Below are positions 10,441 to 19,219 of a stretch of DNA of 64,000 nt, one piece after another. Under the pieces are notes generated by a model. It had not been told where the DNA came from and did not search any database. It worked only from the letters and a program-made list of their open reading frames with translations. Positions within the stretch are counted from its first letter, which is position 1. The number at the start of each line of letters is the position of its first letter. The translations under genes were made by a program, and so were the position numbers. This DNA is from Botrimarina hoheduenensis (GTDB taxonomy: Bacteria; Planctomycetota; Planctomycetia; Pirellulales; Lacipirellulaceae): positions 1-64,000 of the forward strand of contig NZ_SJPH01000011.1 of assembly GCF_007859815.1 (NCBI RefSeq), given 5' to 3'.

Positions 10441-10653
10441 GTGATTCATGCGAGGCGAGCAAGCTCCCCCCCACCCGTAACGCAGCTCACGTTCTGGCCG
10501 GTTCGGCTGGATCAGCTTTGGCGGCATCTGCCGGCGGAGCGTCAGGAGGCGATCGGAGCGACGCTCGCTCAGATGATCGCCAAGCAGATTGCGGCGACGA
10601 TGCCCTCTCCTCTAGCGCCCTCTCCTCGGGGGAAGGAGGAGAGCGATGAGTAA
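10441..10653 (+). CDS. Small protein upstream of the serine recombinase
   Basis: A 70-aa hypothetical protein with a GTG start. Its last codons overlap the recombinase start by 8 nt, so the two are probably translationally coupled. The central part (about residues 20-52) looks helical: LDQLWRHLPAERQEAIGAT followed by LAQMIAKQI. No known domain is recognised. The start is uncertain because an SD-like ggaggtgatt overlaps the GTG. The tight overlap and its place inside the element suggest an accessory role in recombination, such as a directionality or regulatory factor, but this is inference only. Confidence 0.55.
   Translation: MIHARRASSPPPVTQLTFWPVRLDQLWRHLPAERQEAIGATLAQMIAKQIAATMPSPLAPSPRGKEESDE
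10620..10643 (+). promoter_or_regulatory. Hairpin covering the recombinase ribosome-binding site
   Basis: A perfect 8-bp stem (ctctcctc at 10620-10627, gaggagag at 10636-10643) encloses part of the Shine-Dalgarno sequence aaggagg at 10633-10639, just before the ATG at 10646. Ribosomes translating the small upstream frame would open it, which would couple recombinase synthesis to that gene. The function is inferred. Confidence 0.5.
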
Positions 10654-12802
10654 CGCAACCATCGCCGCCAGCCTGGCGTCGCCGAAGCTGCAGTCGTGGC
10701 ATCTGGAACGCAAGGCGATCGTTTACGTTCGCCAATCGACGCCGCAGCAGGTTCTGGAGAACCGGGAGTCGACCGAACGTCAGTACGCCTTGGTCGATCG
10801 AGCGGTCGCCTTCGGCTGGTCGCGAGACCAAGTTGACGTGATCGACGACGACCAAGGCATGAGTGGGCAGAGCGTTGACGGCCGGCTCGGCTTCCAGCGG
10901 TTGCTTGCGGAGGTGAGCCTCGATCGGGTCGGCCTAGTGCTAGGCCTAGAGATGAGCCGGCTGGCCCGCTCCTGCAAGGACTGGCATCAGCTGCTGGAGC
11001 TGTGCGGCATCTTCCGGACGCTGCTGGGCGATCAGGACGGGCTGTACGATCCGACAGAGTTCAACGACCGGTTGCTGCTGGGGCTCAAGGGGACGATGAG
11101 CGAAGCCGAGTTGCACGTCCTGAAAGGCCGCATGTATCAGGGCCGGATCAACAAGGCCCAGCGGGGCGAGCTGCTGGTGCACCCGCCGATCGGCTACGTG
11201 CTCAACGCCGACAAGACGAGCTTCGAGTTCGATCCCGATAGCCAAGACCAGGAGGTCATCCGGCTGATCTTCGCCGAGTTCAATCGGCAGGGGACGATCT
11301 ACTCGCTATTGAAGTACCTCGCGCAGAACGACATCCGTATCCCGGTGCGACCACGATACGGTCCGAATCGGAATCAGCTCGAGTGGCATCGTCCGAATCG
11401 GAATACGCTGGCCGGCATGCTGCATCACCCGACCTACGCCGGCGCGTACCGCTACGGCCAGCACCGCACCGATCCACGCAAGAAGATCGCCGGTCGCCGG
11501 CGAACGGGCGCGGTGCGCGTGCCGCTTGAAGAGAGCCTCGTGCTGATCAAGGACCGCTTCCCGGCGTACCTCTCGTGGGAGCAGTTCGAGAAGAACCAGC
11601 AGCAGCTGGAGAACAACCAGAATCGAGCCAAGTCGATGGGCGCCCCGCGTGAAGGCCCGTCGCTGCTGGGCGGCCTGGTCTACTGCGGCCGCTGCGGGGC
11701 CCGGCTGATGGTGACCTACAGCGGGCGAGCACAGCGACTTCGTTATCAGTGCGGCCGTGGCGCCCAGAACCATGGCGAGCCGCTCTGCCTGGGGATCGTC
11801 GGTCGCGACCTGGACCGCTTCGTCACCGAACGGGTGTTCGCCGTCCTGCAACCGGCGTCGCTCGAACTCTGCCTTACCGCCACCGATGACCTGGAGCAAG
11901 AACGCCAGCGGCTCGATCAACACTGGCGGCAACGCCTTGAGCGATCAGCATACGAAGCGGACCGCGCCGAGCGTCAGTTCCAAGCGGTCGAACCCGAGAA
12001 CCGTCTCGTCGCCCGAACGCTTGAGAAGAAGTGGGAAGCGGCGTTGCGTGATCACGAGCGTTGCGAAGCGGAGTACGACGACTTCAAGCGGGCTCAGCCG
12101 TCACGGCTGACGGACGAACAACGCGAGCTCGTCAAGCAGCTCTCGCAGGACATCCCCGCGTTCTGGGAAGCTCCGACCACGACGCCCCAGGATCGGCAGA
12201 AGATCGTGCGGCAGCTAATCGACCGCATCGAGATCGACGTCGATGGCGACTCCGAACGCACCGATATCACCCTGACGTGGGCGGGCGGCTTCACCAGCCG
12301 CCATCGGCACAACCGCACGGTGATCCGCTACGCCCAGCTATCGGGCCTCGACGACTTGGTTGCTCGCATCGTCGAGCTGAAGAAGACCAACAAGACCCTC
12401 GGCCAGGTCGCCGAGCAGCTCAACCAAGAAGGTTATCGCTCGGTCCGGCGATGTCCGTTCACAGCGGGAATGCTCAGCCGGCTGCTGCGTAAGCAAGGCG
12501 TCAGTCTTCCGTGCCGCTCGGCTCGCAACTCCGACGCGCTCGGTGAGAACGAGTGGTGGCTCACCGATCTTGCCGAGCAGATCGGGATGCCGTCCACCTC
12601 ACACAACCACTGGCGAATCGCAGGCTGGGTCAAAGGCCGCAAGCTGCCCGGCTTGCGTGGACGATGGATCCTGTGGGCCGACAACGCCGAACTCCAGCGA
12701 CTCAAGCAGCTAAGAGCAACCCGCCGACGCTGGTCCGACTGCCCCTACCCACAAGCACTAACCACACCAACTTCACGCGACGCCGATGCTAGCTCGTCGT
12801 AG
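10646..12802 (+). CDS. Large serine recombinase
   Basis: A 718-aa site-specific recombinase. The N-terminal resolvase domain (about 20-170) has the nucleophile S31 in VYVRQSTPQQ, the arginine-bearing LEMSRLARSCKDW, and DDDQGMSGQ. The recombinase domain (about 190-310) follows, with IGYVLNADKTSFEFD and HHPTYAGAYRYG. A zinc ribbon starts near residue 346 (YCGRCGARL with later Cys residues), followed by a charged coiled-coil segment (about 415-500). A C-terminal DNA-binding region (about 590-700) has IGMPSTSHNHWRIAGWVKGRK. It is full length with no frameshift. A strong SD (aaggagg) sits 6 nt before the ATG. It is the only sizeable gene of the inserted element and presumably drives its movement. 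The target range is unknown; here it hit another transposase gene. Confidence 0.92.
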   Translation: MSNATIAASLASPKLQSWHLERKAIVYVRQSTPQQVLENRESTERQYALVDRAVAFGWSRDQVDVIDDDQGMSGQSVDGRLGFQRLLAEVSLDRVGLVLGLEMSRLARSCKDWHQLLELCGIFRTLLGDQDGLYDPTEFNDRLLLGLKGTMSEAELHVLKGRMYQGRINKAQRGELLVHPPIGYVLNADKTSFEFDPDSQDQEVIRLIFAEFNRQGTIYSLLKYLAQNDIRIPVRPRYGPNRNQLEWHRPNRNTLAGMLHHPTYAGAYRYGQHRTDPRKKIAGRRRTGAVRVPLEESLVLIKDRFPAYLSWEQFEKNQQQLENNQNRAKSMGAPREGPSLLGGLVYCGRCGARLMVTYSGRAQRLRYQCGRGAQNHGEPLCLGIVGRDLDRFVTERVFAVLQPASLELCLTATDDLEQERQRLDQHWRQRLERSAYEADRAERQFQAVEPENRLVARTLEKKWEAALRDHERCEAEYDDFKRAQPSRLTDEQRELVKQLSQDIPAFWEAPTTTPQDRQKIVRQLIDRIEIDVDGDSERTDITLTWAGGFTSRHRHNRTVIRYAQLSGLDDLVARIVELKKTNKTLGQVAEQLNQEGYRSVRRCPFTAGMLSRLLRKQGVSLPCRSARNSDALGENEWWLTDLAEQIGMPSTSHNHWRIAGWVKGRKLPGLRGRWILWADNAELQRLKQLRATRRRWSDCPYPQALTTPTSRDADASSS

Positions 12803-12843
12803 AAATCGCAAAGGCAGGCAGTAGGAACATGGATTCCCGTATT

Positions 12844-13234
12844 CCCACGTGTTCTCTTTGGCGAGCCGCACGACGAGCTGACGCAGCGTCTCGGGCGTTC
12901 CCTTGCGGCCCATCTTCCTGGCCGGCTTCTCTCCCTGGCTTACCCGCCGGCGCCACCGCTGGTAGGTTCGGGGGCTGACGATCGTGATCAGGTCGAGCAC
13001 TCCTTTACCGATGGCCTCTCCTAGGGTCAGCAGCCGCTCTCGCTCCTCATTGGTGAGGAAGACGCGCGACTTCTCGACGCGCTTGCGGAGCATCTCGTTC
13101 TCCGCCTTGAGGAACTCGACGTGGCGGCGGAGCTGCTGCTCGGTCGAGCCGGCCAAGAGGAACAGCAGCGGGGAGAACCAGTGCGACACGGCGACGCGCT
13201 CCTTGCGTGTTTCGCGGCGTTCGCGCGGTGACAA
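12844..13234 (-). pseudogene. Integrase/transposase (DDE), N-terminal part, split by insertion
   Basis: This encodes about 130 residues of the integrase whose catalytic part lies at 9649-10304. It contains the coiled-coil-like VEFLKAENEMLRKRV, an HTH-type segment LGEAIGKGVLDLITIVSPRT, and ends at RLAKENTW. Beyond the TGGG at the junction the frame runs into the inserted element and stops after 23 unrelated codons (12773). Reading starts at or shortly after 13234; the first 15 residues are Arg-rich and may be untranslated. It is kept as a partner of the downstream half. Confidence 0.83.
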
Positions 13235-13514
13235 CCTTCGCGAACCCCTAGCGTTGGCCTCGATTCTCTCTGGTTGGCTCTCCCAATCAAGTTAGCCGTG
13301 TCTGCGCCTGGCCGACCCCCGAGTGCTCGCCGCGCCGTTACCGCTTTTGCGTTCGCATTTCTGCGTGGGGTTGCTAGGAAACGCGACAATTTGCGCGCGA
13401 TTGCAAACGGTTTAAGGCGGTACTACGATGCCGTAAGTCCTTCCCTAGTATGGCAGTAGCGACTTGGAAAAGAGGCTCTCATAACCTCGAGCTCCTCGGT
13501 TGTGCGCTAACTCG

Positions 13515-15053
13515 TCAAGCGCCTAGCGGAGCGGTCCGGGCGCCGCTCTCACGCAGCTCGCGGTACCGAGAGAACATCTTATCGACCTGCGAAGCGTGCT
13601 CGGGACGGTCGATCAGGTTCTCCGCCTCGTGCTCGGTCGGGTTCGCTTCGAGGTCGAACAGGGCGATCGGCTCCCAGCGGTCCGCCTTGTAATTCGACTG
13701 AATGATCAGCTTCCAAGACCCGCTGCGGTAGATCACTTCGTGGTGGCTGCCCCCTTGCAGCAAGAAATCGGGGCGTCGCTCCGTCGGGTCGCCTTCCCCG
13801 AGCAATAGCGGCAACAGGTTCAGCGAGTCCATCGCTTGCTCTTCGCCGAGCGTCTGCCCGGTCGCGGCGGCGAACGTCGCGACCAAGTCGTGGGCGGCGA
13901 CTGGGCGGTCGCACGTCGAACCGGCCTCGACCCTGCCTGGCCAGACCACGAAGAGCGGCACGCGGTGCCCGCCTTCGTACGGCAGGTTCTTCGAGCCGCG
14001 GAGCCCGTTGCTCGAGTCGTGGCCCCGCTTCTTGGCGCGTCCGTCGAGCAGGCCGCCGTTGTCCGACGTGAAGACGAACAGCGTGTTATCGAACTGACCC
14101 GACCGCTTCAGCTCCGCCACCATCCGCCCGACCTGCTGATCGAGGTCGATCATCATGTCGAGGTGACGCGACGGCGTTTGCCCGCGAACGGGCCGCCCGT
14201 CGAACTCCTCGGGCGGGGCGTGCGGCACGTGCACCATCGGGCTGCAGTAGTAGAGCAAGAACGGCCGCCCGGCGTCGGTGCTCTCGCGCATGAAATCGAC
14301 CGCCTTGGACGATAGCAGCGGGCCGATCCGCCGCGTGTCCCAGGCCGAGTCGCCGACGCCCGGCCCCTTGTCGGAGACGAACAGCGGGTCGCTGGCCGAC
14401 TGCTTGTCGTAGTGGATCAACTCCGAGTCGTCGGCGAACGGGCTCCAGCGGCCGTTCTCGTAAGCGACATAGAGCGGCCCCTGGATGCCGCAGGGCAGCG
14501 TGTAGCTGTAGTCGAAGCCTACCGACCGGGGTCCCCCGCCGACGCACCGCGTCGCGTCGACCGGCAGTGGTTCGTCACCCCGATCGGCGCCCCGGTAGAC
14601 GGCCTTCCCGTCCTTCTGCAGGTAATCTCCGCCGAGGTGCCACTTGCCCAAGAAGGCGGTCGTCATCCCCGCGCCCTGTCCGACGCGGCCGACGGTCGCG
14701 TCGGTCGCCTTGAAGGGCGTCGGCCGGAACGAGCCCCAAACGCCCCACGGCGCGTAGCACCGGTAGGTCAGGTTGCCGCTCATCACGCTGTAGCGTGTCG
14801 GCGAGCAAAGGGCCGTCGTGGAGTGCGCGTCGGAGAAACGCATCCCGGCCCGCGCGAGGGCGTCCAGGTGCGGCGTCGGCGCGAGCGGCTCGGTCCCCGT
14901 TCGTTCTTTGTGGTACAGCCCGATGTCTCCCAAACCGACATCGTCCGCCATCACCAGCACGATGTTCATCGCCGGCTCCGCGGCGCCGGCGCTAGAGAAC
15001 GCCAAGAAGGCCAACGATAACGCCAGGCAGAGGAGTCGATCGGGTCGTCGCAT
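13515..15053 (-). CDS. S1-family sulfatase
   Basis: A 512-aa exported sulfatase removing sulfate esters from sugars, probably on galactan fragments. The start at 15053 gives a signal peptide (MRRPDRLLCLALSLAFLAFS). The active-site formylglycine motif is C83-S-P-T-R, within ALCSPTRYSVMSG. Metal-binding features are NIVLVMADDVG near the N-terminus and FTSDNGG further on; FLGKWHLGG is also typical. A maturase converting C83 to formylglycine is required but not encoded in this window. The gene follows the GH2 gene at 35 bp on the same strand, probably in one operon. The regiospecificity (for example the 6-sulfate of L-galactose) cannot be read from the sequence. Confidence 0.92.
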   Translation of the reverse strand: MRRPDRLLCLALSLAFLAFSSAGAAEPAMNIVLVMADDVGLGDIGLYHKERTGTEPLAPTPHLDALARAGMRFSDAHSTTALCSPTRYSVMSGNLTYRCYAPWGVWGSFRPTPFKATDATVGRVGQGAGMTTAFLGKWHLGGDYLQKDGKAVYRGADRGDEPLPVDATRCVGGGPRSVGFDYSYTLPCGIQGPLYVAYENGRWSPFADDSELIHYDKQSASDPLFVSDKGPGVGDSAWDTRRIGPLLSSKAVDFMRESTDAGRPFLLYYCSPMVHVPHAPPEEFDGRPVRGQTPSRHLDMMIDLDQQVGRMVAELKRSGQFDNTLFVFTSDNGGLLDGRAKKRGHDSSNGLRGSKNLPYEGGHRVPLFVVWPGRVEAGSTCDRPVAAHDLVATFAAATGQTLGEEQAMDSLNLLPLLLGEGDPTERRPDFLLQGGSHHEVIYRSGSWKLIIQSNYKADRWEPIALFDLEANPTEHEAENLIDRPEHASQVDKMFSRYRELRESGARTAPLGA

Positions 15054-15088
15054 GGTGTTTCGCCGTTGGGGAGAGAGTCGTTCCATTC

Positions 15089-17560
15089 TTAGCGTAGTCG
15101 GCACTCGATCTTCACCGAAGCCGGCGCCAAGCCTTCCGAGACGGCTTGCAACGTGAAGGCGCCCGAACCCTCTTCGGCGGGACCGACAATCGCCATTCCC
15201 ATGCCGCTGAACGCTTTGCGGGTCGTCGCCTGGAACGGCGCCATCGAGGTCGCGTCGCCGTTGCCGACCGCCACGACACGGCCCGGCCCCTCGACCGTGA
15301 AATCAACCCGGTTGGCGGCCTCGGGGCAAACGTTCCCTTCGGCGTCGATGATCTGGAACGTCACGAACGACAGGTCGTCGCTCCCCGTCAGGCTGGCCCG
15401 GTCGGCCTTCAGCACGAGCGCCGCGGGCGGGCCCGCCGTGTGGACAACGTCTTCGGCGACCGCTTCGCCGCCGCGGTAGGCGACCACGCGGAGCTCGCCC
15501 GGCTCGTAAGGCACGTCCCAACGGAGCCGGAAACGCGACTCGAGGTCGCCGCCCGGCCAGTTGTAGCAGTCGACCTTCACGGGCGTCCGATCGACGCCCT
15601 TCGTCAGGCGGCCGAGCAAGCGCCCGTTGAGGAACAGCTCCGCTTCGTCGCCGTTGGTGTAGCAGTAGACGGGGATCGGCTCGCCGGCCCGGTCTTCCCA
15701 GTTCCAATGCGGCGCCAGGTGCGCCATCGGTGCCTCGGTCCACTGGCTCTGGTAGAGGTAGAAGCGATCCTTCGGCAGGCCACAGAGATCGACGCATCCG
15801 AAGTACGAGCTGCGGGCCGGCCAGTGCTTGTTCCAGTAGCCGTCGGTCTCGTTGTCACGCCCCGAGTAAGGAGTCGGCTCGCCCAGGTAGTCGAAGCCGG
15901 TCCAGACGAACTCACCGAAGACGCTCGGGTGGGAGTCGAGCTGCTGGAACTCGATGTCGGGCGGGTAGGCCCACTTCGGTCCGATCAGGTCGTAGCTGGT
16001 CACCTGGAGCGAGGGGTGCGTCTCGTAGGCCTCGATCGGCAGGTGGTAGACGCCGCGGCTGCTCACGCAGCTCGAGGTCTCCGAGCCGTAGATCACGAAC
16101 CCCGGCTCGCGGCCGATCGCGTCAGGATAGAACATCGGCTTGTAGTTCAAGCCGACGACGTCGATCTCGTGAGCCAGCTTGTTGTCGTACGACTGGGGAT
16201 AGCCGTTGAACCCGGCGGTCACCAGCCGGCTCGGGTCCTCATCGTGGCAGATCGCGGTGAGCTGGCGGGCCAGCTTCCAACCGTCCTTGGTCCACTGCTC
16301 GAGGATCTCGTTGCCGATGCTCCAGAGGACGACCGACGGGTGGTTGCGGTCGCGCCGGATCATGTCGCGCAGGTCGCGCTCGTGCCACTCGTCGAAGAAG
16401 ACGTTGTAGCCGTTGGGCACCTTCGGCTTGCGCCAGCAGTCGAACGCCTCGTCGAGCACGAGCAGGCCCAGCTCGTCGCACAGCTCGAGCTGCTCCGGCG
16501 ACGGCGGGTTGTGCGAAGTGCGGATCGCGTTGACGCCCATCGCCTTCATGATCTCGAGCTGGCGCTCGGTCGCCCGCCGGTTCACGGCGGCGCCCAGCGG
16601 GCCGAGGTCGTGGTGGAGGCAGACGCCCTGCATCCGCAGCGGTCGGCCGTTGAGCTTGAAACCGAACTCGGACCCGAACTCCACGGTCCGGACGCCGAAC
16701 CGGCTAGTCATCGAGTCAATAACTAGTTCGCCGGACAGCACCTCGGTCTTCAAGCGGTAGAGATACGGGCTCTCGACGTCCCAGCGGCTCGGCTCCTCGA
16801 TCGCCAAACGCTGGCGGACCTCGGCTGTCTCGCCGGCGGCGATCTCTAGCGGCTGGGTGTTGGTCGTCAGCGGCTCGCCGTCGGACGACAGGACCGTCTG
16901 TCGGACCCGGACGTCGATCGCGTCGCCGCGGTGGTTGGCGACCTCGGTAGCCGTCGCGACGCTCGCGAGGTCGTCGGTCACGCTGGGCGTCGTGATCGCG
17001 ACACCCCACTGGGGCACGTGCACCGCGGGGCGGACGTTCAGCCACACGTTGCGGTAGAGCCCCGCGCCCGGGTACCAACGCGAAGCGAGATGCTTCGGCT
17101 GCAGCCGGACCGCCACGAGGTTGTCGCCGCCGTCACGCCGGAGGGCGTCGGTCACGTCCAATTCGAACCCGATGTAGCCATAGGGACGATTGCCGACGAA
17201 CTGGCCGTTGACCCAGACGTGGGCGTCGTACATCGCCCCGTCGAAAGCGATCGCCACGCGTTGCCCGGCGTCGCCCGCGGGGGTCGGGAACGCCTTGCGG
17301 TACCAGCCGGTCCCGTGGACCGGCAAGCCGCCGGTGCGGGCGTTGTACTTCGGGTCGAACGGGCCCTCGATCGCCCAGTCGTGCGGCAGGGTGACCCGCC
17401 GCCAGTCGCCGGCGTCGTAGTCCGCGGCTTCGGCCCCTTCGGCTGTCCCCTTGTGGAACCGCCAGGCGTCGTTGAACGATCGACGCTCGGACGCGGCCGT
17501 CGAGACGCAGGCCATGCCGAGAGCCAGGGCGATCGCCGGCCCGAATCGTAAGTTTGTCAT
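15089..17560 (-). CDS. GH2 beta-galactosidase-like enzyme
   Basis: An 823-aa enzyme with a signal peptide (about 1-23, ALALGMACVSTAA). The GH2 sugar-binding domain (30-180) has GTGWYRKAF and DAHVWVNG. Immunoglobulin-like domain(s) span about 185-290. The TIM barrel (about 295-590) has acid/base E418 in VLWSIGNE and nucleophile E494 in IYGSETSS. C-terminal DUF4982-like beta domains follow. All catalytic residues are present. GH2 beta-galactosidases are standard exo-acting members of agar and porphyran systems, removing terminal D-galactose. It is transcribed ahead of the sulfatase at 13515. The start at 17560 sits directly before the signal peptide, with no strong SD. Confidence 0.9.
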   Translation of the reverse strand: MTNLRFGPAIALALGMACVSTAASERRSFNDAWRFHKGTAEGAEAADYDAGDWRRVTLPHDWAIEGPFDPKYNARTGGLPVHGTGWYRKAFPTPAGDAGQRVAIAFDGAMYDAHVWVNGQFVGNRPYGYIGFELDVTDALRRDGGDNLVAVRLQPKHLASRWYPGAGLYRNVWLNVRPAVHVPQWGVAITTPSVTDDLASVATATEVANHRGDAIDVRVRQTVLSSDGEPLTTNTQPLEIAAGETAEVRQRLAIEEPSRWDVESPYLYRLKTEVLSGELVIDSMTSRFGVRTVEFGSEFGFKLNGRPLRMQGVCLHHDLGPLGAAVNRRATERQLEIMKAMGVNAIRTSHNPPSPEQLELCDELGLLVLDEAFDCWRKPKVPNGYNVFFDEWHERDLRDMIRRDRNHPSVVLWSIGNEILEQWTKDGWKLARQLTAICHDEDPSRLVTAGFNGYPQSYDNKLAHEIDVVGLNYKPMFYPDAIGREPGFVIYGSETSSCVSSRGVYHLPIEAYETHPSLQVTSYDLIGPKWAYPPDIEFQQLDSHPSVFGEFVWTGFDYLGEPTPYSGRDNETDGYWNKHWPARSSYFGCVDLCGLPKDRFYLYQSQWTEAPMAHLAPHWNWEDRAGEPIPVYCYTNGDEAELFLNGRLLGRLTKGVDRTPVKVDCYNWPGGDLESRFRLRWDVPYEPGELRVVAYRGGEAVAEDVVHTAGPPAALVLKADRASLTGSDDLSFVTFQIIDAEGNVCPEAANRVDFTVEGPGRVVAVGNGDATSMAPFQATTRKAFSGMGMAIVGPAEEGSGAFTLQAVSEGLAPASVKIECRLR

Positions 17561-17580
17561 CGTGTGCTCGGCGCAAGAAC

Positions 17581-17614
17581 AGCACGCGGGGGTCGTCGGT
17601 GACCCCCGCGTGCT
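17581..17614 (-). terminator. Strong hairpin between PEP-CTERM and GH2 genes
   Basis: A perfect 14-bp stem (agcacgcgggggtc at 17581-17594, gacccccgcgtgct at 17601-17614) with a 6-nt loop, 32 bp past the stop of the PEP-CTERM gene and just before the GH2 start. It most likely ends the short PEP-CTERM transcript. On the minus strand there is no clear T-run, so it may instead work as an RNA-stabilising or attenuating structure. Confidence 0.65.
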
Positions 17615-17646
17615 TTGGGCAATCAGAGGAACGTCGCTGCAACCGA

Positions 17647-18579
17647 TTAGCTACGCCGGCGAGCGGCGACGCCAAGCGACAGCAGCCAAACCAGGGCGAA
17701 CGACGTCGGCTCGGGAATCGCGGCCGTGAACTCGAACCGCATGCCGTCAGAGGTTCCGACGGCGCCGGAAGCGTTGCCCAAGAACCGTTGCCCGAAGAAG
17801 GCCTCGGTGCCGGTGTAAGCCACGGCTTCCAAAGCGGCCGGCTTATCGATCGAGGCCTGAGCAACGACCATGTTCGTGTCGAGGTTCGTCACGATCAACT
17901 CAGTCGCAGCCCATGCACCGGCCTGGAACTCGGCCGTGTAGTCGAACTCCAGGTTATCGGTTGAAAGATCGGCGTCGCCGCCGTTCTCGCCCGAGTTGAA
18001 TCCGCCGTCAGCCGCGTCAACGAATAAAGCAAAAGCGTTATCGGCGCCAACGGAACCCGCCCGGGCGAAGTTGGTGAACACCTTCAGGCTGCCGTCCCCG
18101 AAGCTGTTGTACGCCACTTCGAATCCGTGCGTCGGCGCTGCGTTGAACCCACCGTTCACGAAGTTGCTGCGGATGCCGATGTTCGCAAGCTCCTGGTTCG
18201 GAGCCGATGGGGTCGTGGTTCCTGGAGCCAACTCGTACTGCAACGACGTGACGATGCGGATCGTGTCGCCGTCGTTGAAGCCGGCGCCAACCTCACCCGA
18301 GCCATCGCCGCCCGCGACGCCGCCTGTCGCGCCGCGGTTGTTGAGCGTCCGCAGGAAGGTGCCCGAAGACGTGACTGTGCCCGGGGCGTCAGAATCGACA
18401 GTGTAGCCCGTCTGGCCGAGCCAACCGTCCTGGAACCGCAGCTCGCCACCGTCGATGAACGGATTGCCGTTGTCGCTGCGGAGGGTGTAGTCAGTTTCGT
18501 AGATCACCGCGCCGGGAGCGACGGGCGCACTGATGCCGAGCACCAGCAAAGAGAGAAAGAGCGGACCGTAGCGACGCAT
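17647..18579 (-). CDS. PEP-CTERM secreted protein with a concanavalin-like module
   Basis: A 310-aa exported protein of unknown function. The start at 18579 has a good SD (ggagggt, 5 nt upstream) and a signal peptide (residues 1-24, FLSLLVLGISAPVAPGA). The mature part is one beta-rich module beginning VIYETDYTL, with LRFQDGWLGQ, GDTIRIVTSLQYEL and LIVTNLDTNMVVAQASI. The C-terminus is a PEP-CTERM signal (IPEPTSFALV, hydrophobic, RRRS). A clear paralogue lies at 22485-23747, and a related module occurs in the protein at 30423-33212. It stands divergent from the GH86 gene. A role in binding the galactan at the cell surface is plausible but unproven. Confidence 0.75.
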   Translation of the reverse strand: MRRYGPLFLSLLVLGISAPVAPGAVIYETDYTLRSDNGNPFIDGGELRFQDGWLGQTGYTVDSDAPGTVTSSGTFLRTLNNRGATGGVAGGDGSGEVGAGFNDGDTIRIVTSLQYELAPGTTTPSAPNQELANIGIRSNFVNGGFNAAPTHGFEVAYNSFGDGSLKVFTNFARAGSVGADNAFALFVDAADGGFNSGENGGDADLSTDNLEFDYTAEFQAGAWAATELIVTNLDTNMVVAQASIDKPAALEAVAYTGTEAFFGQRFLGNASGAVGTSDGMRFEFTAAIPEPTSFALVWLLSLGVAARRRS

Positions 18580-19219
18580 GAGACCCTCCAGAGAAGACGC
18601 AATCACGAGGTGTAGGATGAACCGGCTAGAGCGAACGAACGGCTCGCCCGGCGTCTGCCCTCATCCGAGCACAACCAGTCACTTGGGCTGCGTCGGTGGA
18701 ACCCGCTGCTGCCGGACGGCAGAGGACGAGTTACGCGGAGACGAGTTGGGCCGGATCACTCCAGCACAGCACTAATGTAAGAAGCCGCCGCTTCCGCCCA
18801 ATAATTCGCAAGGATTCCTCTGAATGCCTGCGTTCCAGCTCGCCGTACCTCGGCCACTCGGCAGAGCTGCGGACAGCCGCACCCCGAATCGGTGCAAAGC
18901 CCGCTTTTTCCAGGCGGACCACGCACCTCCCGAACATAAACAGTAGGAGCAACCACGCTGCGCCACCGCACTCGTGCCGCCGTGGTCGGTTCGAGGAACG
19001 GCGTCGCCAAGCCCGAAAAGCGCCGCTGGTTTCGGCTTCGGGCCACGCTTTGACAGAACTCATCTCGGACATGCCCGAACCGGCCGAATCGGCCGTCCGG
19101 CGCGGCTTATCCGCCTCAACAGCGGCTCTCACCCACGCATTGACCGCGGCCAGACGCCCGCCTCCTCGCTCGGAGGCGCCTCCGCGGAAACGCCGACATC
19201 GCCCCGGACTCGTTCGACC
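18580..19219. other. Divergent upstream region between PEP-CTERM and GH86 genes
   Basis: 640 bp with no convincing gene; the open frames on both strands are shadows. A 7-bp hairpin (19159-19165/19172-19178, cgcctcc, ggaggcg) lies about 40 bp before the GH86 start. Promoters for both directions should be here, but I cannot assign them. Confidence 0.45.

Larger units (their letters stand above)
10305..12843 (+). mobile_element. 2.54-kb large-serine-recombinase element inserted in the integrase gene
   Basis: The boundaries are inferred from the in-frame rejoining of the integrase halves. The hexamer cccacg occurs at 10305-10310 and again at 12844-12849, one copy at each junction. I see no long terminal inverted repeats. 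The whole cargo is a small protein gene and a recombinase gene. This architecture fits a minimal self-mobile unit moved by a serine recombinase through a short core, instead of a DDE transposon. The exact core could differ by a base or two from the hexamer. Confidence 0.8.

Noticed and set aside
15146..16726. 526-codon plus-strand frame opposite the GH2 gene
   Set aside because: Shadow of the GH2 coding strand with repetitive Arg/Val/Glu composition; no homologous features.
18974..19219. Upstream start for GH86 adding 82 residues
   Set aside because: The added part is Arg/Ser/Pro-rich and hides the signal peptide that begins after 19220.
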